This document shows, piece by piece, positions 25,264 to 37,569 of a stretch of DNA of 64,000 nucleotides. The notes below the pieces were generated by a model. It had not been told where the DNA came from and did no database searches. It saw only the letters and a list, made by a program, of their open reading frames with translations. Numbering within the stretch: position 1 is the stretch's first letter; each line of letters starts with the position of its first letter. The DNA is from Hofstenia miamia (Eukaryota; Xenacoelomorpha; Acoela; Hofsteniidae), in NCBI GenBank assembly GCA_900660155.1, contig CABFPE010000005.1, forward strand, positions 263,222 through 327,221. Direction: 5' to 3'. The translations under genes were made by a program, and so were the position numbers.

Positions 25264-27861
25264 AGATCAGCCTTAATGCACATATTAAATGTTTACTGTA
25301 CTAACATGTTTTCCAAATTGTTTTCTAGCATGTGTATATATTTTTTATTATTTTGTTTATTTTGATTCGTGTATGTTTAGTTAATTATATTATTCAATAT
25401 TATACAAGTAACTAGAAAAAAACTACATTACGCTCGGTCATCATATGAAAGAACTGCAACTATGTTAAAATTTGATCATCAAATTCATGTCAAGAATAGT
25501 TTTAAGCTTTAAACACAAATTTAAGTAAACCAAAACTCCTAAAATTCAAAATAATTTTTAATGTGTGTTAATATATATTCTAGCCTATATAATCCCAATC
25601 AATATGTTCATTTGTGAAATTTAGAAAGCATTTAACAGTGGCGTGTTATGGTGAGGAACATTTATGTCTTATCAATAAAAAAACCGTAAGTTGTAGATAC
25701 TAATATTACTACTTATTGGAAAACCTCCTTTAAATAAAAAAAATTGTTTGTCACTCTCTTTGACAAGCTATTAATTATGTAATTTATGCCTTCTAAATAA
25801 TGCACAACTGCTCATGCAATCCATAGTCAGTTTAATATTTCTGTAAATTTTGGTTTGTTTTTACTAGAAGACACTTGAATTACCAAGCAATTCTGCATTT
25901 CTAGTAAAAGGATGACGTACGATGAATTCAGCACTTTGAAGATTTTCATTAGGGGAATTGATTATATGCTCTCAGGGTTTGATACTAGGTGCAAATATGC
26001 TTTTTAGGCATGCAGAATGGACTGCTTATGATTGCATTTGTCAACGCGGCATTCCTTATCCGCAAAAAGGAGGGGAATTTTGGTTTCTTATAGACACCTT
26101 TACTAGGTTGATATAATATATATTGTACCATAAATTAGAAGGCTTATCCATAAATTTATATCATGGCAAGTTAATTAAGTTTTTAGTAATGCAATAGTAA
26201 TATCTCATTTACACGGTAAATGAATAATTCAGGAATAATATTAACTTTCTTAATTATTTTTAATTAAGCAATGCTAATATATTTTCGTAATTTGATCACA
26301 AAAACTACTCATTATTACGTTATTGTTTTGAATTAAAATTGTAGGCTTTTGAGACAAAACTGAATTCGTAACATATATTCTCTTTTCTTATACAATTAAG
26401 TGTCCATATCATTGTGGTTGCCAATTAATTAGATATTAAAATTATTTAAATAAAGACTAAGTTTTACTATTATAGTGTGCTATTTTCGAGAACGTATTTT
26501 TCAATTTTGTGAATTTTATATTAATTTAAATTAAGACTTTCAAAGTCTCAACAACAAGTGTGCCGGACATTTAACTCTACGAAAATTCAAGTTTCTAGAA
26601 CATAATCTGACGAAATGCTGTATAGTTTTTAATGTGACGTAAATGATTATTTATAATCTTTAAGGATATTCTTTTAATGTGTTGTTCATAAATTTTATTT
26701 ATAAATGATTATGATTTCGTACTATCACTCATGGACTACCTTATTGAAAGGAAAAATACTCCACCAGAAAATGGAAAAATTGTGTCTTAGTTTAATGTTA
26801 TATCTGACAAACGAATGTAGCAATATTACGATAAATTTCAAAATGCTAATTGCTTCAATTTCAATGAAATTTAACGCCTATCTTTGTTGTTTCAAACATA
26901 AATGTTGCAAAGATCAGTACTAAAAGGCTGTAGTGTTATTCTTTTGGCATCATTCACTGCATAGAAATGCTAGAGGAATGTTGAATGTACAATTAATGTA
27001 TTGTATCCCTTTGATATATCCATTATTTGAAATTGCCATCCAATGTTTGAGTACATTTGAAGTTTGTAGCTTTAAAATACAATGCAATTAAGTAATTGCT
27101 TTTAAAGCGGAATTATTGAATATTTACATCCCCTATTTTGATTGACTGAATCTGTGCACCAAATATTGCGTAAAATGAACCTGTTTGGAGCATAAAGAAT
27201 GTCAACTAACAGCTTATAAAGGGCGGGAAATAATATGGAAATAGCCACTATTGTTAGAAAAATTCCAAGCACGGCCTTAAGGCGCCATGTTTCATTTAGC
27301 GGATGAAATATTGTACTTTTCGAATAAGGAAAGGACAATTTATAAAAAGATCTAATTTAACGTTTGTCAAGCAAAAAGCACACAATAAATACAACTAGTT
27401 TATTGTAATTAAATTATTATTTTCTATTATCTAGTTATAAATAAAGCCAACTGCAAGAATAATTCAATAAAATGGAAATCAAAAACGCTTCTGGCAGATT
27501 AGCATTTGAGATCACAAAGGAAATTATTAAAATTTGCCTAATAATTTGCACAACCGATCCAACAACGCTGATGCAGGAACTCCAGCGGATTTAAAAATGT
27601 AATTTATTTAAATAGAGTTTAATATTTCACTGAATTATGTTCAGCATCTTAATAATAATTATTTTCTAATGACTTTGCACCGAGGCGGATTTAGGTATTT
27701 TTGATTGGTGAATGTGAGCAGTTCACAACATAAAAATAATTAAGTTCTATCGAAATATCTGTTTACAGTGTTTAAAATAAATACTTTTATAAAAAATATT
27801 TTTATTTAGGATTAAGGCTAATTGCAAAATCTGTTATATTAAGCCCAATTTCTTCAGAGGA

Positions 27862-27864
<3 letters not shown>
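25264..27864. other. AT-rich DNA, no gene seen
   Basis: No supportable gene or element. Frames at 26705-26923 and 27102-27338 have no recognisable domain. A GAGGCGGATTTAGG word at about 27682 resembles a hAT tip without a partner. Confidence 0.45.

Positions 27865-27895
<31 letters not shown>
27865..27895. repeat. (TA)n microsatellite at the 3' end of a Penelope-like element
   Basis: A TA run immediately beyond the minus-strand 3' terminus of the Penelope-like element. It may be the original target or part of the element tail. Confidence 0.9.
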
Positions 27896-27897
<2 letters not shown>

Positions 27898-27904
27898 ATA
27901 CTAT

Positions 27905-27960
27905 CAGATTTATGCTATGCGACCGGTTTCAATTTAAAATCATCGTCAAAACAAATTTTG
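27905..27960 (-). ncRNA. Hammerhead-ribozyme-like motif at the Penelope-like 3' end
   Basis: On the minus strand the sequence has TTGACGA, about 12 bases, then GAAACCGGTC. A hammerhead core requires CUGANGA, a stem, GAAA, then a short stem ending in a GUC-like cleavage triplet. The GAAA and GUC parts fit, and ACCGGT between them is a palindrome that could pair between two molecules, as reported for the short stem III of Penelope hammerheads. The first core base is T instead of C, and stems I and II pair poorly, so this copy is probably inactive. The call rests on motif order and on the known occurrence of hammerheads in this family. Confidence 0.38.
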
Positions 27961-28012
27961 TGGTAATATAATTAACAATACGCTACACTTAGTTTTGTTA
28001 AATGTGCATACA

Positions 28013-30251
28013 CTAAAACATATTCAATATGTTGGTCGTACTTTGTTTATTCATTAGTCTTTGTTTATTCCAGTTCTTAATAATTAGGGGTTCAGAAATC
28101 TTAGTATTTGCTGTGTGCATAATGATCTTAAAATTATTGATGTTTGCTCGATGTTGGTGGGTATAAATTTCGGAATTTAAGTGCTCTGATAGGTGTTCAT
28201 TAACCCGAGTTTGGAGATGTCGCTTTGTTTCATCGATTTAAGAATGGTGACATTCTTCACATGTAAACTTATGTACAATTGATGAAACAAGCATCTCTTG
28301 AATCGGGTCTTTGTTGCAAAATATATTACAGGTCTTCTTAGTTTCTAATATTGGTCTTATTGTTGCATATCTTAATTTTGCATTAATTTTCTTTATTCTT
28401 AAATTTAGCAGTTTTTGTTGCTCTTCAATGTATGGCAACTTCCAATATATTGGTTCTTTATCACTAGATTGAACTTGGTTATATATTACTTCAGATTTTT
28501 TTGATAGCTGTTGATCAACATACCTCTTAATTAATCGATGTGGATAACCATTGTTTTCCAAAATTTCATATAATTCAGAGATTGATTCAATTAAATTTTG
28601 GCAATTTGAAGAAATTTTAAGTATACGATTAAGTAAGCATTTGATGGTACTAATTTTATACTTTGAATCACAGTATGAATAAAATGGAATATAAAGATTG
28701 GTATTGTTGGTTTTCGGTACATCTTGGTTTCGTAAAAATGGTTATTGTACGTTATTGCAACATCCAAAAAATTTATTTTATAGTTCACAGGGGTATTCAA
28801 TTGTAAATTGTAATTCTTTTAAGCAATTATTCATAAAGTTCTTGAAATTTTCAACATCATCTTTGTTTTCAAATATAGCAAAAATGTCATCAACATATCT
28901 ATGATATGCAATGAGGTTTGTGATTTTTAAGCCATCTTTATTCTTTTTAATGATACCCATGGCAAGGATCCCATAGTTAGACCTAGTGATGATCCCATTG
29001 CCATTCTATCTATCTGCTCGTAAATAGTTTCAGTAAATATTAATTTTACGTTTAGACAAGCAATATTCAATAATTTTCTTAAGGTGTAATGATTGATAAA
29101 TATTTCATTCTCTTGAATTAGGCTTATGATATGGTCTATTGTTTTTTTCACTGGAATGATTGTAAATAAGGACTTCACATTAAAGCTTGCAATAAATTTT
29201 CTTTTTCTTTGTTTTCCTCAACATCTTCTTTAAGTTTGTCTAAGAAATCAAATGTATCATTCAGATTATACTTTGTCGGAATATATTTTTTAAGAAGTTC
29301 ATCAAGCCACTTTGATAATTTATAGGTGCTTGAGTTAGTCATTGACAAAATGAATCTAAAAGGTTGATCTTTGTTACTTTTATGAATTTTAGGTAGACCA
29401 TAAAATCGGCTCGGTTGACATCCTCATCTGTGAAATAGCGTATATAGTTCATGTGGTAATTCATCATTATTTAAATAATTGTTTGTTATATCTTTCTTCC
29501 TCATGGATAAAAATGTTATTTTTTATTCTTTTATTATCATTTATCTTTACAAATTTAGAATTATCTTTGAGCATTTCACTCATTTTTTCAAAATACTTAC
29601 ATTTATCAGTTACTAAATTCCCACTACCCTTATCAAACTTTGAAATATAAAGAGATTCATTCTTCGCAATTTCATTTAGGGACATATATAGATATCTTAC
29701 CTTTCTGGATAAGCAGCAGTTAAAGAAAATATTTTGGATTTCAAATCATTCTTGAGTGCATTATTTGGCTTCTCACATCTTACCAACTGTTGAAACATCG
29801 ACTCAACTTCAGTTTTAATCTTAGTAATGTCATGTGCATTTCATATGATAATGCTTCTTCTTGCTCTTTTGTTCAATTTACAGATGATAAATGAATTAAT
29901 GCATTTTTTAATTTAAATTGACCAATTTTGCTTTGGCGACATCTAAGTAATTCAATTTTTCTTATGACTTTCTAAGATTTTGGAAATGTTTTCGGTGTTA
30001 TGGATCTTGCATAAATATGATAGAATTGATTTATTCTTAGTTTCTAACATTTCATTCAAACGAAAAACATTTACTTTGTTTTCTTTTTTAACATCTTTAA
30101 GAATTGAATGCAATGCTTTCAGCTGACTCTTCTTAAAATGAAATGAATACGGTTTGAGATGCTCTGGTATTGGAAGTGATAGAAATTTCGGACCAAACTT
30201 ATTTGATATGCATTTTTCAATAAATTTGATCCTAAGTTGATCTTTATACAC
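28013..30251 (-). pseudogene. Penelope-like RT/GIY-YIG coding region (fossil)
   Basis: The pieces read in order from 30251 downward. First comes an N-terminal region rich in Lys/Leu/Ser, then the finger region with KFDKGSGNLVTDK (about 29650-29600), the GLPKIHK segment (about 29400) and the palm. Next is the catalytic RYVDD block (about 28900), the FLDVAITYNNHFYETKMYRK thumb-side block (about 28775-28715), then the linker and the GIY-YIG-related end (about 28290-28130). The last codons lie near 28015. In the family, the RT extends a primer provided by endonuclease cleavage or an exposed 3' end. The reading frame is interrupted several times, so no product is expected. I am sure of the family; the clade (Penelope, Poseidon, Neptune, Nematis) is not resolved. 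Confidence 0.85.
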
Positions 30252-30420
30252 CTTTATATTTAGTTTACATAATAATATAATTCAGTACTATTTTGCATGG
30301 TGAAATCGTTTCCCAAGCAACAAGAATTCATAGTGTAATGATGTCTCATTTTTGTTTCGGCACGAAATAAAGCACTGCACGGTTCCAACACTGGTTGTAA
30401 TAAATTGTAGTCTGTGTAAA

Positions 30421-33027
30421 AAATTTATTAACATTTTAATTAAGATTTAGTTTTACATGTTTGTTTTATATTTGATAGAATGTTTAATATTGTATTTTGT
30501 GTTGCATGCATAATTTAATGAATTAAACTACAAATGACTTCGCTATTATCTCATTGTTGAATTTATTGTTGGACCAAATGCCAACAATTGAAACAATAAC
30601 GCGCCATCAATCCTTGTTGCTTGGGTTCCTTTTAAAAGTATGTATTTATGTCATACCGCATGTAAGCATCACATGATTTACAAAGAATGACTAAATTAAA
30701 GAATTTCTGATCAAACAGCTAAAACAAATAGACTCAATATTTTGAAACTAATTTCAATTTTGATTTTTTATGACTAGTAAAAGTGTACTATAAGGCCACG
30801 CCCCCATTAATATTCAAAAATCAGCAGATGAATGTAATCTAATTCATATACTCGAACCTGATTTGTGCCGTGTAGTATGTATTAATATAATTTCAATTAT
30901 CACAGATTTATTTCAATGCTCACACAGGCCTAATGCTAGACCCACTAAAATATGACTGTAAATATATTTGCCCACGCTTTGATAAGATTGATTGAAAAAC
31001 TAAATCACGAAGATCACAGTGATTTTAATTACTGAAACATCGAATGCTATGCAATTTACGGTAACTAGCTGCACTGTCAGTGGCCACATAGCGGAGGAAT
31101 TAGCGATGTAAGAGACTCCTTGTTAAAAGTTTAGGAATGCACCACTACATAGTAATTGTTTAAACTATTGAAATCATCTGAGATAGATAACAAAAAGCAT
31201 TCTTAAATACTTTTCCTTAAATAGATAGTCGCTCGTGGAAGTCGACTTCTGAGTTTCTATTCATACTAAATTAGTAATATTTATCATTCAAAGACTTAAT
31301 GCCCTACCAAAAAAATTCATTGCAATATTGGCCATGTGTAGTCTAGTCGGTGATCATGCAAGAGAATCTGTTTTACATTTTTCATAATCACACAAGCACA
31401 CAAAAACAAACAAAATTTTTATGTAAAATTCCAATAAAAATCGTAGAGTTTTATTTTTAGAAGCATCCAAAAATAAATTCAAGTGAAATGACGTTAGCTA
31501 ATTGTAAATTATTTTTAACTTATTAACTTGCTATTAGTAGTTGGATTTCTAAATAAATTTTATTGCTCATCTAATAGACCTTCACTCATGACTTTGAATT
31601 CCCCCAATGGCAATGTCGTTCATTTAAATTTACCAACAATGACATTGGAAGCGAGCTGTCCAAGTGGTGATTGGAATTAATAAAATAAATATGTATTTTG
31701 ATTTTAAGATGTGCGCATCATAAGGTGTTAGTTGAAATGGTTTTGATTTATTGATTCTTTATGGATCAGTGTGGTGGAGGAAGAGAGGTGATATTACTAC
31801 ACATATAATATGCCTTTAACAGTAAATGTATTTAAAAGCCGTCAATTATATATAGTAACATTAAATCTACCCTGCATTCGTAATAAAATATACGTTTGTA
31901 CATTGTAGTGAAAAACTAATAATAGTATATGCACATTTAATTTGACCACTAATAATCGCGATTCAAAGTCGATTATCAATAATAAAGTCAATAACGTAAC
32001 ACACAATTTTTACACAGATATAGGACCATGAACATTGCACCAATGGCATGGTAGTGGATGCATAACGATCAATTTGAAAAACAAATGATTACTTGTTAAT
32101 TGAAATTTTAAGCATCTTCTCATTTGGTTTGTAGAGCAGAGAAATTGTTTTGAGTGGGTTGGGTATTCTTTGTGTTCAACTAGCCTTATAGGCCTAGGGA
32201 CATTCGAGCCAAGCTTATTTATTATTGATATAAAAATATTAAGCAAAGTATCCCATTAAAGGTTAACTCAGACAATTATTTACTAAAGACCTTCTAGACT
32301 TTGTTAATCGTGTGTCATTCCCTGACAACCATTTTATTCTACAATGTGCTCATGCATAATTAACTTAAAATTAAGTACCTAGCTTAGCACTAGTAAAGCA
32401 AACTAATTGAAAAGAGAGGATGCGGTTTTCAATCTGAATAAATTGGGTTCAGATTTAAATATAGTTTATGAAATAATGGCTGTTTGATTTTTAGATTAGT
32501 TAATCCGTTAGTTGAGCAAAAAACATTTGCTCTCAATGAAAATATCATTAAAATGTTTTCGCTATGTATTCTTATCTCTAAGAAGATTATTATTCCAAAA
32601 AAAATAGCAATTTGTGAATTTCGGTCCCTCTATTGTCTAGTAGCAATTTTTTTAAAGAGATAATCAGGAATATTTGACCACAAGGAAAAAATATTGCATT
32701 CTCAAAATTGATTTGTATCGAATTCAAGTACCAATACAAAGGGAAGATATTGAAAAAGAGAACTATTCTACAAATTATACTAACAAATAAGAACCTTGAC
32801 ACGCGTTGATGCGTTTAGCAGGGGTCGGCATTCTTTTGAAAACGACTGTCGAAAAATTTCATTTACGTGAATGCAAAAAGACAAATATTATCAAAAAGAA
32901 GTGAAGTCGACATCAACATTTCCGTGCTTGTAAATAATTAAAGACGTAATATATTTAAATTTGTTTTAATAATTTTTCTTTGTAATTCTCATTTGTGAGA
33001 CAAAACAATAATTACTAAATGAACATT

Positions 33028-33031
<4 letters not shown>
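30421..33031. other. AT-rich DNA, no gene seen
   Basis: No supportable gene or transposon structure. Frames at 32010-32246 and 32590-32802 carry no known domain. Confidence 0.45.
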
Positions 33032-33063
<32 letters not shown>

Positions 33064-33273
33064 NNNNNNNNNNNNNNNNNNNNNNNNNNNNNNNNNNNNN
33101 NNNNNNNNNNNNNNNNNNNNNNNNNNNNNNNNNNNNNNNNNNNNNNNNNNNNNNNNNNNNNNNNNNNNNNNNNNNNNNNNNNNNNNNNNNNNNNNNNNNN
33201 NNNNNNNNNNNNNNNNNNNNNNNNNNNNNNNNNNNNNNNNNNNNNNNNNNNNNNNNNNNTATATATATATATA
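33032..33273. other. Assembly gap of 196 N inside a (TA)n tract
   Basis: TA repeats at 33032-33062 and from 33260 flank an N run at 33064-33259. The gap very likely marks an unresolved TA tract. Confidence 0.95.
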
Positions 33274-36200
33274 TTTTGTGATTGAGAAATTTAACACGGC
33301 CGGGGCCAGTACGAGATGGGCCTTAAAATGTGCTCAAAAGTCACAGGAAGACTCATTATGCAACTTTGTGGAAATTTGGTTGCGTCATGTGCTCTAACAA
33401 CATGAAAAACAGGAGAATAAACTAAAGTAATTCAAAATCATCTTTAAAACACTATGCTGAACAAAAGCCACAAGTTCAGTGTCAACCTCAAACTAAAGCA
33501 GCGACAGTTTTCTAAGTAAGAAGAATTCTAAATGCGAATTTTCGTAGCAAAGATGACCTTTCAGACTTTCTATCTGACGTCTGAAAACTACGGATGTTCA
33601 CAAAAAATGGAATTGTGGATGAATGGTAAATGAGTTGACCAATTGACCAGTTAAGAAAGACGGTATTTACTTATAAATATAGTTTCATTTGTTAGTAGTT
33701 ACTTATCATATTATTGTACGCAATCATTATTCTCTGACAACAATTTTTCCTGTATGATTTATATATATATATATATATATATATAAACCTGGTGTTAGAC
33801 AAATGATGAGAGATGAGTTGAGCCACGGCAAAACAGGATATATTTAGTTTACTAAAGGTAATGCCATTAATTATTCAGTTAGCTAATGAATTATTGATGT
33901 TGAGACTATAGTATTGCTTAAAGAATTACTTAGTTGAAATAAAATTTGGTCACATTTTTTGAAATGCCCTTCAAATAGAAATGAAATTACCAAAATGTAT
34001 TTAATCAAAATTGATTATACTTTTTCAATAATTTCACTTTTAAGTCTGACGTGCAAATGAGAAATGTTCATTGACAGTTTACTTTCTCTTGATACATTGT
34101 ATTAGTCAGGATCAGATTCTTTCAGGTTTACCGCATTCCGTGACTTCTAAACTTGACCGGGATATTATTATGCTGCAAAACATGTCATCACGGAAAGATA
34201 TTAAAATTCTGTAGCAGAAATAAAATAGGTTATAGCTCTTCTAGAAATAATCATGCTTACGTGTATGAATGTACGCTTGGTGATTATTTATTGTGTATAA
34301 GCAGATCAACGGTATTACAATTTTTTCAAATCTAATGATTTAGGGAGAGACTATGTGTCTAAGCTTTGCTATCCAAAATAAAATACACGCTTTGATTTAC
34401 GGATGGTGAATATTTGCAAAAAATCACTTTCTCTTCTTTATGACAAAGTCAAAGTGCTGAATTGGTTTGTAAGTTACACTCTCAAAAATCCCAGAACACA
34501 AAATTAAGTAAAGTAAATAATCATGAAACTAAGTTATTGATTACTTTCTTTTATTCAGAGCGCATCTGGTGTTGTCATTTGTCACTAGTAAATTGATGAG
34601 AATATCTGGCTATTCCAGACTAAATAACGCATTACAATAGATAGACCTTTGAGTAGTACTATACCTGTAGATAGCTAAATACAGACTTAAAACACGGTTG
34701 TCATTTCTGAAACTTACATGAACTTCAAATACTTTCCATTTAGATGCTTAGATGTAAAGCATTTTTTTAAATGATGCCGCTGAATACGCTTTCAACCCTT
34801 AAGAATAATGTAGGCAATAGTGTTTTTACATTAGGAGGTCGATGAAAAATAATTTTGAGAGTTAGAAATACAACATTAACAAACTGCAAACCTCAGAGTT
34901 GTCTGTAAGTGGTTAGATTAGTTCACTAGTGTCACTGAAGGGGTGCGGGGTTCATGCACACCAGGCCCCCAAATTAAGAAAAATTAGACTAAAAAAGTAG
35001 AAACAAAGCATATTAGAAGCAACTTTAACAAATACTGTGCACCCAAGCTTAGAATTTAAAGCTTTTTGGCGCCCACGATACCAAAATAACAAAGATATTA
35101 CATATTATATAAATATAGCAAAAAATTGTATCTACTATGCACCAAAACTCGTACTGAAAATTTAGTACATAAAATTCCGCGCCCCTATTTTAATATCTCC
35201 ACCGGCTCCCCAAAACTACAGATATGTCATTCCGTCCTATGGAAGAGTGCATTTGGCTGGCAAATAATTTAATTGTGCGTTCATCTAAAATTTCTTCTAT
35301 CAGATCGATGCAAGACAACCACATGCATATTTAAATATTTTCACTTCCATATATGCAGTAGCGATGAGAATAATCATAGAGATAACATTAAATTTTAACA
35401 TGAATTAATTGTCACATATACATTTTAAATCTGATTAGCTTATATGTATTGACTTCTAATTGCAACAGACTTACAACACCTGGGTCATAACGTACTTCTT
35501 GGAAATATTTAAAAATGATAAATAACTATTAATTATCCAATGTTAGCCATCATCTTGTGCATAGATTAAAATCATTTTCAAGTACTTTAAGGTATATTTC
35601 GATAAAATTTGATTAAACACTTTTTACATTGAAGTAATCAGATTTTAATATACAACTCAGAATTTGGCTCTATATGCAATACATGTTTTATTGATGCATC
35701 TATTCACATTATTATTAAATACCTTACAGGGGTGGATTGATTATGAGAAACGTTTTTCTATGGTTCACTATTTGCGAATATTTCATGAGGGGCAGTGGCG
35801 AAAAATGTCAAGCAAAGGATTGGATCCAACTAAAACATTAAGAAAATGCACACTCATGTTCTAATGTGAGCATCATTTTGAAGTAGATAAAATGATGTTT
35901 TAAAGGAACATCCCAAATTTCAACAAATTGAATTAAAAACAGGCCAAATAATCGATAGGTAGACCTGAATACACCTCGGTGGCACTGAATATCAGAAAAC
36001 GAAGAAATACTGAAATTCAGCAGATTTTTCGTTAGTAAAATCGAAGATAGTGTTCCAACTATTCATTATTTTAATAACTTGCAAATATATTGTGATTGAC
36101 AGCATTAGAAAAAAACAAGATATTATGCAAACCAAACCAAAGACATCAAGAACAAGCATACCTGAGGCTAGGCTCTCAGCACGTGTCCGCTTCACCCAGT

Positions 36201-37328
36201 TACAGAATTCGAAATTTTACGATTTCTTCCATATCAATATTATTATCACAATCACTGACAAGAAAAAAAGAACAGTGTACATGTCTGCTGCACTGTTACA
36301 ACGGCGCTATTTGTGAGATTAGGTAAGCTCTCCAAGATATTCTATTCAAATGTGCTTGTGGGAAGGCTGGACAATGAAAAATAAAGTGCACATTTTCACG
36401 TGGAAGGCTGCTCTTTGAAAAACAAGAATTCGAAAACCATTGCAATTCTCGTCACCAGTGATAAATTCGACTCTTCTAAAATATTGAATCTATCACTACA
36501 GAAATAGGGGATATCAATATGAAAAAGGCTACTGCAGCATTTAGCAAGAATCCAATTGCTTAAGTGCTGTGGAATATATCTACTATTCTGTAAGAAACAG
36601 AAGAATATCATGAACTGCTTCTACAACAATGCATAGTCCTGAATAACTGTTCTTTTGTTGATCTATATGCAATAATAAAACACTTGATCCATTTGGGTAT
36701 TTTAGAGAACTTTTTGACACAAATACACCACCTAAAGGGTGCCAAAATCTAAAAATTATTAAGATTTTCTGCCGAGCCTTATCTATTATAGCACCAATTG
36801 ATTGAAAGAACCCTCTTCTAAAGGATGTGCCTTACGTCCCCGGCAAAGCCTTACTGTAAATGTATCTGAAGCTAAAAGCACAAAAGCCCAAAATCAAAGT
36901 CTTAATTTCAATCTATCCTTAATCCAGAAATAACATCAAAAATAGCAATATCAAAACATAGAATATCGTATGTAGTACTTATTGTAGTGTTGTTAAAATA
37001 ATTTTACCTATTTTTGTAATTTTAAGAATCACCAATGACCTCGCGATTCGTAGCGGACACCAGTTTAATTGTCTGAGCTGTAATCACAATTGTAAAATTT
37101 AAGTTTTTAGAATTGGAAAACTATTCTAGTTACACATCAGCGATTGCCATGTAGTACATATATTTAATAGGTGGAACTTTTGAATATCAATTTTTATATA
37201 ATTAGGATTTTTGAACTATTTATATTTGGCTTGTGCAAATAACGGAGAAAATGTAATCAGCTCAACGCATGTTTAAAACAAAATTTAGTGGATTATTTCG
37301 GGAGCAACTTTATTAGTTTTCAGAAAAT
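33274..37328. other. AT-rich DNA with degraded GC-richer patches
   Basis: Contains a TA run at 33760-33785. A patch at about 34930-35225 has GGGGTGCGGGG near its left and GGCTCCCC near its right, hinting at a worn transposon without a clear target duplication. Frames around 36050-36330 overlap one another and match nothing I recognise. Confidence 0.4.
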
Positions 37329-37569
37329 CAGGGGCGCCGGAAGAATTCTTGGTGGGCAGGGGCGTCTTTATAAAATGACAAATTTTTTTATACATTTTTA
37401 ATATTGATTAAACAATCGTCATGAAAAATAGAGCACATCAACATATGTATCAACACTTATTAATTATGTAATGCATAAAAGGCAAATCCTGCCCAACTGA
37501 AAATAATTCTGCCTCCGTGAATAGAGATAACAGTGGCAGCTTCTCTCTCTGTCCCCTGTTCCAGCGCTG
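37329..37569. mobile_element. Possible degraded hAT-like MITE
   Basis: The left end CAGGGGCGCCGGAAGA and the reverse complement of the right end (CAGCGCTGGAACAGGGG) resemble each other, and both begin CAG as hAT tips do. The flanking octamers (CAGAAAAT and ATGCTAAA) do not match, so the boundaries or the identity may be wrong. Confidence 0.3.

Larger units (their letters stand above)
27897..30420 (-). mobile_element. Penelope-like retroelement, broken, with GIY-YIG endonuclease remains
   Basis: This minus-strand element of about 2.5 kb is recognisable from N terminus to C terminus despite several breaks. Its reverse transcriptase carries the Penelope hallmarks: a KFDKGSGNLVTDK block, a GLPKIHK block followed by a PFRFILS-type motif, an RYVDD active-site block and an NFLDV-type block. 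It is followed by a linker and a GIY-YIG-like C-terminal region with a CEEC cysteine pair and an ETKRHLQTRVNEH helix. The 3' untranslated end runs into a (TA)n tract. The 5' boundary is approximate, placed where the composition changes near 30420. Penelope-like elements copy themselves with an RT related to telomerase and lack a capsid. The condition suggests an old, inactive copy. It is the only copy of this family seen in the window. Confidence 0.88.

Noticed and set aside
32989-33297. Frame crossing the 33064-33259 gap
   Set aside because: It is made of N and TA repeats.
34930-35230. Possible transposon with GGGGTGCGGGG and GGCTCCCC ends
   Set aside because: Inverted similarity is weak and no target duplication was found.
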